DNA of 64,000 nt from positions 5,490,434 to 5,554,433 of the forward strand of contig CM028382.1 of the NCBI GenBank assembly GCA_013146195.2, given 5' to 3'. The translations under genes were made by a program, and so were the position numbers. The notes under the pieces were generated by a model. That model was given only the letters and a program-made list of their open reading frames with translations, had not been told where the DNA came from and searched no databases. Shown in pieces: positions 11,669-22,088 of the stretch. Within the stretch, counting starts at the first letter, position 1. Each line of letters begins with the position of its first letter. Source of the stretch: Codonopsis lanceolata. Taxonomy: Eukaryota; Streptophyta; Magnoliopsida; Asterales; Campanulaceae.

Positions 11669-11943
11669 ACCATTGGCATACCCTTTTTCCTTTATTTAAA
11701 AAAGAGATTGGGAGCTAGAGGGACATATGACTGCGTTAGTCAAGACAATGCTAAAGTTTCTTATTTTATTCGCCAGAATCAAATTTAGTGGCCTTATCCC
11801 ATGTGGACTGATAATCCACTTATGAGATTCCAATAATTGTAGGAGGAAACATCATTTTTCTGATATTAGTAAGTATATATTATTATATAGATAAGCAAGA
11901 ACTTATTTCACTTGCATATCATAAGGAATTTAAACAAGTTAAG
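11669..11943. other. Unassigned sequence
   Basis: No coding segment, repeat family or terminal signature is recognised between the end of Tat LTR B and the telomere-like tract. It may be older flanking DNA. Confidence 0.4.
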
Positions 11944-12085
11944 TAGGGTTAAGGGTTTTAGGGTTTAGGGTTTAAGATTTAAGGTTTAGGGTTTAGGAGT
12001 TTATGGTTTGGGGTTTAAGGTTTATGATTTAGGAGTTTATGGCTTAGGTTGAAGGTTTAGGGTTGAGGGTTTAGGGTCGAGGACT
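11944..12085 (+). repeat. Interstitial telomere-like TTTAGGG tract
   Basis: About 140 bp of degenerate heptamers occur in one orientation, including GGGTTTAGGGTTT, variants such as TTTAAGG and TTTATGG, and short deletions. TTTAGGG is the common plant telomere unit. The degeneracy and the mobile DNA on both sides show an old internal tract rather than a chromosome end. It directly abuts a LINE 3' tail. Confidence 0.8.
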
Positions 12086-12250
12086 TAAAAACACAAAAAC
12101 AAAATGTAGTTTTCTATTTCCTTTTTAGAGGTTCGGCTCCTTTGTCTCCCCTAATTCGGGTAAGGCTAGTTGTCCTCCTCACGTTTGTATCTTTTTTTTC
12201 ATATTAATAAAATGTTGCATGTTGTCATCTTTGTTTGCTAAAAAAAGAGA
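12086..12250 (+). mobile_element. 3' tail of a LINE (+)
   Basis: The block GGCTCCTTTGTCTCCCCT followed by GGTAAGGCTAGTTGTCC is the reverse complement of the 3' tails at 13616-13672, 14096-14135 and 54590-54640. This marks a shared LINE 3' untranslated region. It ends in an A-rich run at 12239-12252. No coding part of this copy is retained. Confidence 0.7.
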
Positions 12251-12259
12251 GAAGAGATT

Positions 12260-13530
12260 CAAGCTACTGATTTCCATTAATGGAGAGTGTTGTTGGCCGA
12301 ATGGCTTTTCTGGGAATTTTTTTATTATCAGATATCATAGGCCAATTTTTTAAGGAATTTCACCCCATCATCACTCATTGTAACTTTTTTAATAAAGTAA
12401 TCTCGAAGATTCTTGTACCCACCCGTGTTCTTCCTCATTCAATTTTAGATAACCAACAATTTTGTCAATGGGTGAGTCATACATGATAACATTCTTATCT
12501 TGGTAAGAAAGTCTTTGGATCTAATATTGTTATCAAGCTGGATATGGCTAAAGCTTTTGAAAGAATATTTTTGTTTTTTCTAATTAAAGTTCTTCGGAAA
12601 TCTGGATTCCATGAGATAATTATTGACATGATTTGGAGGATTATTTCAAACAATTGGTCTTCCATCCTTGTGAATGGTGAAACATTTGGTTTTTTTTTCC
12701 TTCCCCTAGAAGGCTTCGCCAAGGTGATTTGTTATCTCCAAGTCTATATACTATTGCAGCAGAGGTGCTTAGTCGAAGTCTCGATATTCTCCACCATGAG
12801 CAACCTCATCTCTCTTTCTCATCTTCTAGTGGGTGTCTTGAGATATTCTCATTTTTTTTATAATGGGAATAGTCACTCCATCCATAAACACAAATAGTTG
12901 CTCTCCCTTTACGAGTCTTGTTATGGCCAAAAGATTAATGCAAGAAAAAGTTGCTTTATTACAAGTCCATCATTGCCTTAAAGTAGAAACATCAATATAG
13001 TTGCCCATTTTGGATATTCTTGGAAGACTCTTCCTCTTATCTACTTGGGCTGCCCCTTGTATACGGGCAAGAGACTTAAATATACATTTGACCTACTTCT
13101 CCTCAAAATTCGTAATAGAATTGAATCGTGGATGGGTTCCCTTCTTAACCCGGCTAGAAAAAATTACTGTAATTAAACACGTTTTACACTTCATAGATAT
13201 ATACTAGCTGGACATTTCTACCTTCAGTCGTGGTGGTTAAGACAATAGAAAGAATTTTTGCTAATTTCGTTTGGGGCCAGATTGAGGATATGCAGAAGAC
13301 TCATTGGATTACTTGGGTTAAATGTTGTCTCCCTACTTCAGAAGGTGGCCTTGGCATTTACTCATTGGTTGACACTATTCGTGCTCACTCTTTAAACCTT
13401 TGGTGGAGGTTTCACTCATGTAATAATATTTGAGCTTCTTTTATGTGCAAGAAATATTACAGTCAGTCTCATCTTAGTCTTACTCCATTTCATGGCTCGC
13501 ATACTTGGAAACGATTGATCCAAGCCCGAG
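12260..13530 (+). pseudogene. LINE ORF2 fragment: reverse transcriptase to C-terminal region (+)
   Basis: The sequence encodes, in changing frames, a plant LINE reverse transcriptase. Around 12330-12480 it has the segment leading to the VKGR-like motif. At 12535-12730 it reads KLDMAKAFERI and then VNGETFGFFF. Around 13025-13100 the LGCPLYTGKR-like motif is frame-shifted, and a connection region including FVWGQIEDMQKTHWITW follows at 13254-13300. The endonuclease and early RT parts are missing and the catalytic FADD-type motif is not intact. The fragment stops at 13531 where the poly-T head of an oppositely oriented LINE begins, so that LINE probably inserted into this one. Confidence 0.8.
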
Positions 13531-14176
13531 CTATAGTTTTTTTTTTGTTTTTTGGAAAGCAGGGTGGTACCTACACATGGATTTTATAAATAGGAAAACA
13601 AAGATTCAAACTTAAGGGGGACAATCAACCTTATCCGATTTAGGGGGACAAAGGAGTCTTACCTGAAAACGGAATACAATAAGGTAACAAACTAAATTAC
13701 AAAGACTAGCAAAGACAAAACAAAAGCTAAGTAATACGAATATAAGGGGTACTGCACTTGTAAAGATTGATAAATCCATGAATGCGACTAGGAAGATCGG
13801 AGAGAGAGGAAAAATAAGAATCATAACATTGATCGCAACCCTAGTTAACTAACGCATCCGCCACGGAGTTAGCTTCCCTATAGTAGTGAGAAAAATTGAA
13901 TTGCATGGAGCCTTGAATAGAAATGATAGCTCGAATCATATAAATATTGGCCAAAGGAGGAGCAGCTTTACCCATTACACAATCAAATAAAACCTTAGAA
14001 TCAATTTCAATAATAGCTCCCTCCATACTTTGAGATTGAAGCCATTTGACTCTGAGAAAAAGGCCCTGAATACGAACTTGAGTGGGACAAGCAGCCTTAC
14101 CCTTAAAGATGGGAGGACAAAGGAGCCTTACCTTGAAAAAGGGAAAAAACATACCGACTAAGCATGAAAAACAAAT
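13531..14176 (-). pseudogene. LINE 3' end with RNase H fragment (-), plus the 3' UTR of a second copy
   Basis: On the minus strand, 14152-13841 encodes an RVT_3-type RNase H with EIDSKVLFDC and FSHYYREANSVADAL. It is followed after a frame change by the terminal segment IHGFINLYKCSTPYIRI (about 13790-13740) that ends many plant LINE ORF2 proteins. The 3' UTR block GGACAATCAACCTTATCC (plus-strand sense, 13619) and a poly-T run (13532-13543, the poly-A tail on the minus strand) close the element. At 14096-14176 a piece of the same 3' UTR from a second LINE copy is fused directly to the RNase H, so two 3' ends are joined in tandem. Confidence 0.8.
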
Positions 14177-14250
14177 TAAGAAATTTTAATCCTAGTCAAA
14201 CCATCAGCATCAAGAATCACATTGCCTTTTATGACACCAGGAAGATCCCA
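14177..14250 (-). pseudogene. Last codons of a LINE ORF2, separated from the rest by a gypsy insertion
   Basis: The minus strand encodes DLPGVIKGNVILDADGL and a stop at 14177. It resembles the closing segment of plant LINE RNase H regions. The upstream part of the same ORF resumes at 25519 on the other side of the gypsy element at 14251-25518. The junction bases TCCCA (14246-14250) and TCCCG (25519-25523) look like its target duplication. Confidence 0.75.
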
Positions 14251-16513
14251 TGCGACGACCCGACCTCCAATCTCTATACGAGCCTCGGGTCGAGCGTCGA
14301 ACAAACATATAAAACAACAAAACACGTGTAAAGCCCCCACTAATAATAGGCTAATAAAATCACCTGATAAAACATAGTAACTCCTGTATTTAATATAAAC
14401 ACCACAACCAACCAACTAGTGTAATATAATACTCATGTACGAAGTTAAACTTCGGCATCAAAAGATAGTACAAGACCAGTAATGTCAAAGTACCCAAAGT
14501 AGAGCTTATATAACTCTACATAACAACAACCCGTCCTCACACTATACAAATACAAACTCCTATGGAGCTGGATAGCAAAAGACAACCTGCTGTACACGTG
14601 TTCCTCGCCGGCCTCACCTTGAACTCCCTGTCTGGCTGTGATCTAAGGAAAACAAATAAAGGGAACGGGGTGAGTGATAACTCAATAAGTTACTATATGT
14701 AACTACATGGCATGCTGTTATGCACATGTTATACACATATTTGTAAATCAAGTATAGTTGTACATATACTTGCACACATCACATTGATCATGCTATAATG
14801 CATATTGACTCAACATAATTAACCACATAATCAAGATATACAACTATAGGCGAGCTTTACATCTCGGCTTGTATCTCAAATACCATAGTTATGTTGCTAT
14901 TGTTGTACACACGTTGATACATGTCTGATCACATGCTGAACCATGTTTGAACTCAATAGTATCGATAACCAATGACCTTAGGACTTAACCAGGAGTCTCA
15001 TTACCCCGAGTTTTACCCAAGGGTCTAGACTTCTATTTGTCATGCAAATTGCTCTAACAAGGCTACATCTTTGTCACGACCAATAACAAGGGAGAGACCC
15101 ATGCAACAACCCGTAGCGATCACATGATTTAACTCTCGTAAAGACTAGTGTAGTCCCATTGTCGACACAACCATATATGTCAGCTGGACTTAATGCGATG
15201 CACAAGTAGATGTTTACTTGCTAATAAACACAACCGTCGAGTCCCAAAAGAGGGGAGCTCAACACACGTAACAAGCATGCTTATTTGTTTGTAAATAAAC
15301 ACTTAAGCACTTATTTGCTTACACAAAAATACCAAGGTATGTAATATTTTACATATAATAAACTACACCAAAGCATTCCCCATTATCGTAGGAATCGAGC
15401 ATGTCACTCGTTATATTTTATTGTCCATAAATCGACTTCGTTGAGTCATTCGTTTAATATTTATAAATTTCGGACATCACCGCGGTTTGCAGGATTCATC
15501 CCAACACAATCTCACCGACGTATTAGTCGGCATAATAATGGTTTAAAACCATTTAACACATTAACAATTTACAATTAATAATAATTCATAATTAAATTAT
15601 TCATACTATGTATTCAAAACCAATCATATGGGAGTAGCCCACAGTTCAGGTATGCTATTATTACATACAAAGGGAAGGGGATAGTAACTTACATCGGCCG
15701 AAAAATATTCGATGAAAACACAAAATATTCGGGTGTAAATGTAGCCCTCAACACATAGAACACCCCTGCGGAGTCGGAATTAAAAACATGTAATATTTCG
15801 TTAATAAACCAAGCCTGGAATCTAAACCCTCGTAGTATCGCTTATGAAGGTACTAGGCTAAACAGAGGAAAGAAAATACAGTCTCTTGTTCTTTGTTGGC
15901 GTTAAGAAGGATGAAAGGGTCCTCCACCGACCAAGGTTTAATTAAAAACAAGGGAAAAAGAGGAAGAATTATATATACGATTTGAAGATAAAGCCCCCAG
16001 CCAAAGCAACAAGCTAATAGTCACATTGAAAAGAATAAAATAACCAATATAAGGTAAGATTACTTTGACGTATCAACCTCATTGATGGGTCAATGGTCAA
16101 CATTGTCGAAATCAATTAATCTCCAATTTGATCCAATTAAACACTAATTAATCATTATTAATTAGCCAATGTTAAAATAAAAATATATTTTAACAATATA
16201 AAAAGAAACACATAATGTACGATACACTTCGGGTCAACCTAGTTGAAAATATATATTTTCTAACTTTAGCATGTCATTTTCTATTCCAACGTTATAAATC
16301 ATAACTAACGTAACCAAAGTCTAATATGGACTTTAAAGACATCACATATCAAGCCCAACATATCTTGAGCTCAAATGAGCTCTCGTAAGGCAATTACCCA
16401 AGTCCACAACACAAAACATATAAGCACATTAAATATAATACGTAGCACGTAATTAATCATGCTAATGCACCCTAATGCATAATTAATAAAACATGCAATT
16501 TCCGGGTGTTACA
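14251..16513 (-). mobile_element. 3' LTR of the second gypsy chromovirus (-)
   Basis: On the minus strand the LTR starts TGTAACACCC at 16513, right after the polypurine tract, and ends in CA at 14251. It matches the 5' LTR at 22089-25518 over its whole length. Compared with that copy it has about 90 extra bases (about 14420-14512) and about 60 extra bases (about 14955-15025). These are best read as deletions in the other LTR. A TATA-like TATATATAAT lies near 15977-15968. Confidence 0.9.
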
Positions 16514-16525
16514 CCCTCTCCCCCT
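16514..16525 (-). promoter_or_regulatory. Polypurine tract of the second gypsy element
   Basis: Minus-strand AGGGGGAGAGGG lies directly before the LTR start TGTAACACCC and 16 bases after the pol stop codon (16542-16544). Confidence 0.85.
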
Positions 16526-16541
16526 AAAAAGAATTTAGTCC

Positions 16542-18189
16542 CTAAATTCTCTTACCAAAGCCATTGAAGAGGTGAAGGCATCGTTCCCGCATATACAATT
16601 CAGTCTCCCAAGTGGCTTCCTCAATCTCGTGATTCCGCCATAACACTTTAACCAAAGGAATTCGTTTAGTACACATGATCTGTTCCTTAGTATCTAGAAT
16701 CTCCACTGGTATCTCATCACAGGACAAATCTAGCTGAAATGTGATATATTCATACTCGAGCACATGAGATTCATCCATCAAATACTTCCGTAACATGGAG
16801 ACATGAAACACATCATGAATATCTGCCAAAGATGGTGGCAACGCAAGTCTGTATGCCACATTCCCGACCCTTTCAAGAATCTCAAACGGCCCAATGTATC
16901 TCGGTGATATTTACCTTTCTTCTTGAATCTCTTAGTACCCCGACGAGGTGATACCTTCAAGAACACATGATCGCCAACGCCTTATGATAACTCGTCAATA
17001 ATATGTCTCGATCGCATAACACTCGATTGTTGAACCATCTCTGGGCCCCAAAGCTTGGCTTCACCAACTTTGTCCCAGCAAATAGGAGACCTGCACTTCC
17101 TCCCATACAGAGCTTCATAAGGAGCCATATCAATACTGGACTGGAAGTTATTATTATAAGCAAACTCAGCAAGAGGCAAATGAGTGTCTCAACTGCCCTT
17201 GAAATCAACTGCATGAGCACGTAACATATCCTCGAGAATCTGAATCAATCTCTCGGACTGTCCATCTGTCTGTGGATGAAAGGCTGTGCTAAAGCTCAAT
17301 TGAGTCCCCATAGCACTCTATAAAGCTTGTTAGAAATAAGAAGTAAACCTCGGATCTCTGCCAGATACAATACTAATTGGCACACCATGCAATCTAATAA
17401 TCTCCCGAACATAAAGAGATGCTAGTTGACTCAAAGTATAAGTCATCACAACTGGTAAAAAGTGAGCAAACTTGGGCAGTCTGTCAATAACAACCCATAC
17501 TGCATCATGACCCTGTCGAGTACGAGGCAACCCAGTCACATGATCCCATTTCCACTCAAGTATCTCAAGTGGCTGCAACAAGCCTGCAGGTCGCTGATGC
17601 TTGGCCTTCACTTGTTGACAAGTTAGACACTTCGCAACAAACTCGATAATTTCACGCTTCATATTATTCCACCAGAAATGCTGCTTAAAATACTTGTACA
17701 TCTTGTACTCCCTGGGTGAATAGTGTACTTAGCCTTGTGGGCTTCTTCAAGTACATGCTGTTTCACTCCATCACAAGAAGGCACACACAATCTACCTTTG
17801 AAGGTTAAGATTCCATCGCTATTAATCACAAAGTCATGTGTCTTGCTTTCTTTCAGGCCATCCACTATCTTTAGCAGTCATAAATCATTCTTTTGAGCTT
17901 CCTTAATCTGCTGAAATAACAAAGACGTAGCTCTAACACTAGCAAACAATACCCCACGGGCAGACTCACGAGGATCCCAATCCCTCAAGACTTGAAGCAT
18001 CTTCCATTCTCGAGCCAACAAGCAAGATAGATAAGTCTTCCTGCTCAATGCGTCAGCTACCACATTGGCTTTACCAGGATGGTACAAGATAGAACAATCG
18101 TGGTCTTTAAGCTTTTCCATCCATTTACGTTGTCACATAGTTAGTTCCTTCTGCGAGAATAGATACTTTAAACTCTTGTGATTAGTATA
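16542..18189 (-). pseudogene. Gypsy 2 pol, 3' part: RNase H end, integrase, chromodomain
   Basis: Continuing on the minus strand from the insertion at 18190, the region holds the end of RNase H (VVADALSRK near 18045). The integrase zinc-binding part includes QHFWWNNMKREI and CLTCQQ (17690-17600). The catalytic core (17580-17330) contains WVVIDRLPKFAHF and SGRDPRFTSYF. The later core reads [19 protein letters not shown] near 17130-17080. The ending has [12 protein letters not shown] and the chromodomain [17 protein letters not shown] (about 16655-16605). At least three frame changes (near 17700, 17230 and 16960-16860) separate these blocks. A hydrophobic restart in the core and several stops rule out function. 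Confidence 0.9.
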
Positions 18190-18212
18190 GACTTCAAACT
18201 TGGCTCCATAAA
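18190..18212. repeat. Left copy of a 23-bp direct duplication
   Basis: GACTTCAAACTTGGCTCCAT and AAA occur here and again at 19070-19092, flanking an inserted repeat. The length is far above the usual 5 bp of LTR element integration. Confidence 0.8.
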
Positions 18213-19069
18213 CTCTTGTGATCAATAGAGGTAGTTTGTATTCCCCACACAATGCGAACCTAGATCTTACTCCTTAGCCTACGGTCGGGAATCAGAGAGA
18301 CCTATTTATTAATTAGGTTGGCCAGTGTATGACTTATGCATTTGGGCGTGCAGTTCATCATACCCAAGAGTCTACACATTCACTAACGCAACCATTATGC
18401 AATAGTTTCAATGTAAACCGATTATAATCTAATATGATAAACAATAATATGATAGAATGAAATTATATTAACACATAAAAATCGATACAAAGTTACCTCC
18501 AATACCTAGAATAGAATGGTTAGTTCATCACAGATGATGAACACAACATTTGAATGGAATGAAACATCTTCAATCTTCAACAATTGAATATAAAAATGAA
18601 ATACAAAATATTTCTCCTCTTGAGAGTGCTTAAGAGCAGCCTAAAATTGACCTAAAATTTGGATCCCTAAAGCTGTAGAGGTAGGGTTTTATTTATACTA
18701 GCTAGTGTTTGAAAAGAAAAGACAAAACTGCCCAGGTCAGAAGCGGTCGCTCAACCCATACACTGAGCGATCACTCAGTGCCTTTCCTCCGGATTCTTGC
18801 TACTGCAATTTGCGCACTCGCCCAGCCTCCAGCTGAGCGAGCGCTCAGCCTTCATTTCAGCAATTGGCCTTCTTCTTTCAGCATTTTACACCAAGGACCC
18901 TGGAAACTTCATAATGGTGCATAAAAGCCCGAAATTCATCATTTTCCTCATTTTTAGCCTGAAACTCATAAAACACTAAAACCCATGTTAATATCTTTAG
19001 AAACTCACTTAAAAGCATAATCTAAGTAGGAATATATACACAATAGATGCGTATAAAACACATCTATCA
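18213..19069. mobile_element. 5'-truncated copy of a solo-LTR repeat plus filler, inside gypsy RNase H
   Basis: From about 18253 to 19069 the sequence parallels the distal part of the solo LTR at 22975-23792. Both contain GAACCTAGATCT, the ACTGAGCGATCACTCAGTG-like palindrome, GCTGAGCGAGCGC, and the same end AACACATCTATCA. The first 40 bases are filler, including CTCTTGTGATCA, which nearly copies CTCTTGTGATTA just upstream (18174). It lacks the TGATGTGTT start. It interrupts the RNase H coding sequence between 18189 and 19070. Confidence 0.75.
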
Positions 19070-19460
19070 GACTTCAAACTTGGCTCCATAAAGATAATGC
19101 TTCCACTTATGCAAAACAAAAATAATCGCAGCCAATTCCAAGTCATGGGTAGGATAGTTCTGCTCGTAAGGAGTTAACTTCCTCGAAGGATATGCAATAA
19201 CTTTCCCGTTCTGCATCAACACACAACCCAAACCTTCTTTGGAGGCATCAATATACACAGTAAAGTTATCACCACCACTGGGTAGAGCAAGAACTGAGCT
19301 GTAGTTAGTCGCCGTTTCAATTCTTGGAAACCGTTCTCACATTTTTCGCTCCATATAAACGGTGCCTTTTTCTGTGTCAAAGAAGTCATAGGTGTGGCTA
19401 TCTTCGAAAATCCCTCAATAAATCTTCGATAGTAACTAGCTAACCCCAAGAAACTCGCAC
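19070..19460 (-). pseudogene. Gypsy 2 RNase H, first part
   Basis: The minus strand encodes the RT thumb/connection segment MGLASYYRRFIEGFSKIA and [20 protein letters not shown]. After a frame change near 19258 comes RNase H with [15 protein letters not shown] and [20 protein letters not shown]. The protein breaks at KFEV (19070), exactly where the truncated repeat was inserted. The remainder resumes at 18189. These are standard gypsy RNase H motifs with the catalytic D and E residues visible. Confidence 0.9.
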
Positions 19461-20429
19461 CTCTGTCACTGTCTCGGGTCTTTTCCAGTTTACCACAACT
19501 TCTACTTTAGAAGGATCAACTGAAATACTGACACCCGATATTACGTGTCCCAGAAATGCAACTTCTTCAAGACAGAATGCACATTTACTGAACTTAGCAA
19601 ACAATTGCTTCTCCCGAAGTAATTCCAGTATAATTCGTAAATGAAAGGCATGCTCCTCCTAGGATTTAAAATATACCAGGATATCATCGATGAACACTAC
19701 AACACATCAATCAATATATTTTCTGAAAATTATGTTCATCAAATCCATAAATACAGCAGGAGCATTAGTCAACCCAAAAGGCATAACCACAAATTCATAA
19801 TGGCCATACCTCGTACGGAAGGCTGTCTTCGGAACATCTTCAGCCCGAACTTTCAACTGACGGTAACCGCCACGCAGATCTAGTTTAGAGAACACAACTG
19901 ATCCCTGCAACTGATCAAACAAATCCTTAATATGCGGTAGTGGATACTTATTCTTGATAGTCACCTGATTCAGCTGACGGTAGTCAATACATAACCATAG
20001 CATGCCATCCTTCTTCTTCACAAATAACACAGGTGCACTCGATTTAATAAACCCACAGTCCAATAGCTCTTGTAACTGTACCTTCAATTCTTTCAACTTT
20101 GTTGGTGCTTTTGATATCGGTGCTGTACCTGGCAATAGCTCAATACATAACTCAACCTCTCTATCAGGTGGCATACTGCACTCAGTAGAAAACACATCTG
20201 TAAATTTAGAAACCACATGAATATCTTCTAGTTTCGGTGCTGCTATACTCACATTCAAAACAGAAGCCAGATAACTAGTATAACCCTGTGATAACAATTT
20301 TCTAGCCCGAATAGCAGAAATAAAAGACAGGCCACCCATGGCCCTTTTGCCCATAAACATAAACTCAGGTATGTCAAGCACATAAAATGTTACCACCTTA
20401 CGATGGCAATCAACCACAACATGATGCAC
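19460..20429 (-). pseudogene. Gypsy 2 reverse transcriptase
   Basis: An open run of about 240 codons (20429-19710) holds the spacer after protease and RT motifs. They include [68 protein letters not shown] and [17 protein letters not shown]. An in-frame TGA at 19707-19709 precedes the catalytic segment VVVFIDDILVYFKS (about 19703-19660), which is followed by a TAG. The FIDD form of the YxDD box is usual for this group. Both stops could come from single C-to-T changes, so this domain decayed by point mutation and not by deletion. Confidence 0.92.
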
Positions 20430-20435
20430 ACATAA

Positions 20436-20700
20436 CTAGTCCATGCCTAAAATAACATCAAAACCACGTATGGTTAGGACTACTAGATCATCATGTAAAG
20501 TGTGACTATCTATACATATATCACATGCCCGATACACATCATTAGCAATCATACACTCCTCCATTGGGGTAGACACCTCCAGCACATAAGGTAACAACTG
20601 GGGAAGAACACATAAATTCCCCACAAAATAAGATGCAATAGATGAATGTGATGAACCAGGATCTATAAGAACACGTGCTTTCACACTGAATACAGTATGT
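20436..20700 (-). pseudogene. Gypsy 2 aspartic protease
   Basis: The segment contains ARVLIDPGSSHSSIASYF, with the D-x-G-S active-site form common in chromoviruses (DPGSS), and the flap-side VLTIRGFDVILGMD. It lies between the gag zinc knuckle and RT. A stop separates it from RT at about 20433. The length (about 82 codons) is normal for a retropepsin core. Confidence 0.88.
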
Positions 20701-20837
20701 GTACCTTCTATTACGGTGGTAGACTCTGGAACACCCCTCTAATCTAAGGCAAATACGCGACCCTGAACTTTAGGTTTCCAATCGTTATCCCTCTTAGACC
20801 CAGACAACTGTATCACCATACCCATAGACTGACAACC

Positions 20838-21970
20838 CTAAGGTTTAGGGCAATCTTTCCTCATGTGACCCTTCACACCACAATTATAGCACTCTCGCTG
20901 CTTCGAGTAACACTTATCCTCTGTATGCCCTGGTTTTGAGTAGAAAGTATAAACTAACCCTGAATTCGGGCGGTTCTGGATAGTAGAGGAAGAAGTACCT
21001 CCTTTATCTCTAGAATGGGATTTTCTCTGTCCACCTGTACCCTGTCTGCGGTAGCTACCAGAACTCTGTCCACGCCACTGACTTTGGCCCTGTGGCTTGA
21101 CATCAAAAGTGGCCTTACCACGGTGCTCCTCAATATCATGTTCAATACCATAGGTCCTGTCAACTGCCTCCCTGCAGTCCATAAGTCGCAAGGATAACAA
21201 TTGCCTACGATATTACGTCTTCAGTCCTTTCACAAACTTTTATGTCTTCATTTCTTCATCAGGTACAAGATAAGCACAATATCGAGCCAATTCTGTAAAC
21301 TTGGTTGAATACTGCCATTGTCAGATTACCCTGCTCCAGTGCAATAAAATCTGCCTCACGTTTACCCTAAACAGCTCTCGGAATATATATAATGAGCCTT
21401 AAACTCATACAAGAAAGTAGCCCAAGTCTGTAGCTCCCTGTCTCACCAGCTCTCCAATACTACCTGCCACCAATGATCAACATCACCCTCAAGCTTGTAC
21501 ACCGTACAGTTCAGCTTGTCTTCATCACTACACTTTAGTGCTCTAAATATCTTAACCATGCTTTCAACCCATCTTTCAACTTTTTTGGCATCTGGTTCAC
21601 CATCAAAACTGCGAGGTTTCATCTTCAGAAATCTATCAAGTATAATAGTTACATGTCTCTCAGGCTGCTGTATCATAATCCCAGGTTGCGGTGCTCTTTT
21701 AGGGGCCTGTAGTGCATGATCCTTAGGTACCTGTGCATTACCTTGCTGTTGGCCCATATAAGCTACCATTCTGGTTAGTAACTGAATGCTGAAGCACATT
21801 TATTAGATACCCTTGCTGATTATTCAGGGCTGGCTGTGATTGTTCATTGCCCAACATCTGCTTAGGTTGTTCATCACGCACATGGTTATTACTTTCGACG
21901 CCCTCATCGCCATCATTCACACTCGGATCAACCCTATCAATGTTAGCACCTTGCCTAGTGTGCACCATTC
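20838..21970 (-). pseudogene. Gypsy 2 gag with CCHC zinc knuckle
   Basis: Gag starts at 21968 with MVHTRQGANIDRVDPS, an opening widely seen in plant chromovirus gag. A Retrotrans_gag domain includes MKPRSFDGEPDAKKVERWVE and VYKLEGDVDHWWQ (about 21620-21460). The C-terminal part (21200-20838) is Gln/Arg/Ser-rich and carries CYNCGVKGHMRKDC, a C-x2-C-x4-H-x4-C knuckle at 20891-20850. A partly decayed first knuckle precedes it. Frames change near 21790, 21440 and 21200, so the protein is broken at least three times. Confidence 0.9.
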
Positions 21971-22073
21971 TTACACCTACACATAAATACCCGACGTTAG
22001 AAAATCAGAAAACATACTAACCTACACTCAACCAAACTAGGCCAAGGATCCTATCCTGGCCGACAGCTAACCA

Positions 22074-22086
22074 CGCTCTGATACCA
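22074..22086 (-). promoter_or_regulatory. Primer-binding site of gypsy 2 (initiator tRNA-Met type)
   Basis: The minus strand reads TGGTATCAGAGCG starting at 22086, two bases after the LTR end. It fits the 3' end of plant initiator tRNA-Met, the usual primer for this group. Confidence 0.9.
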
Positions 22087-22088
22087 AT

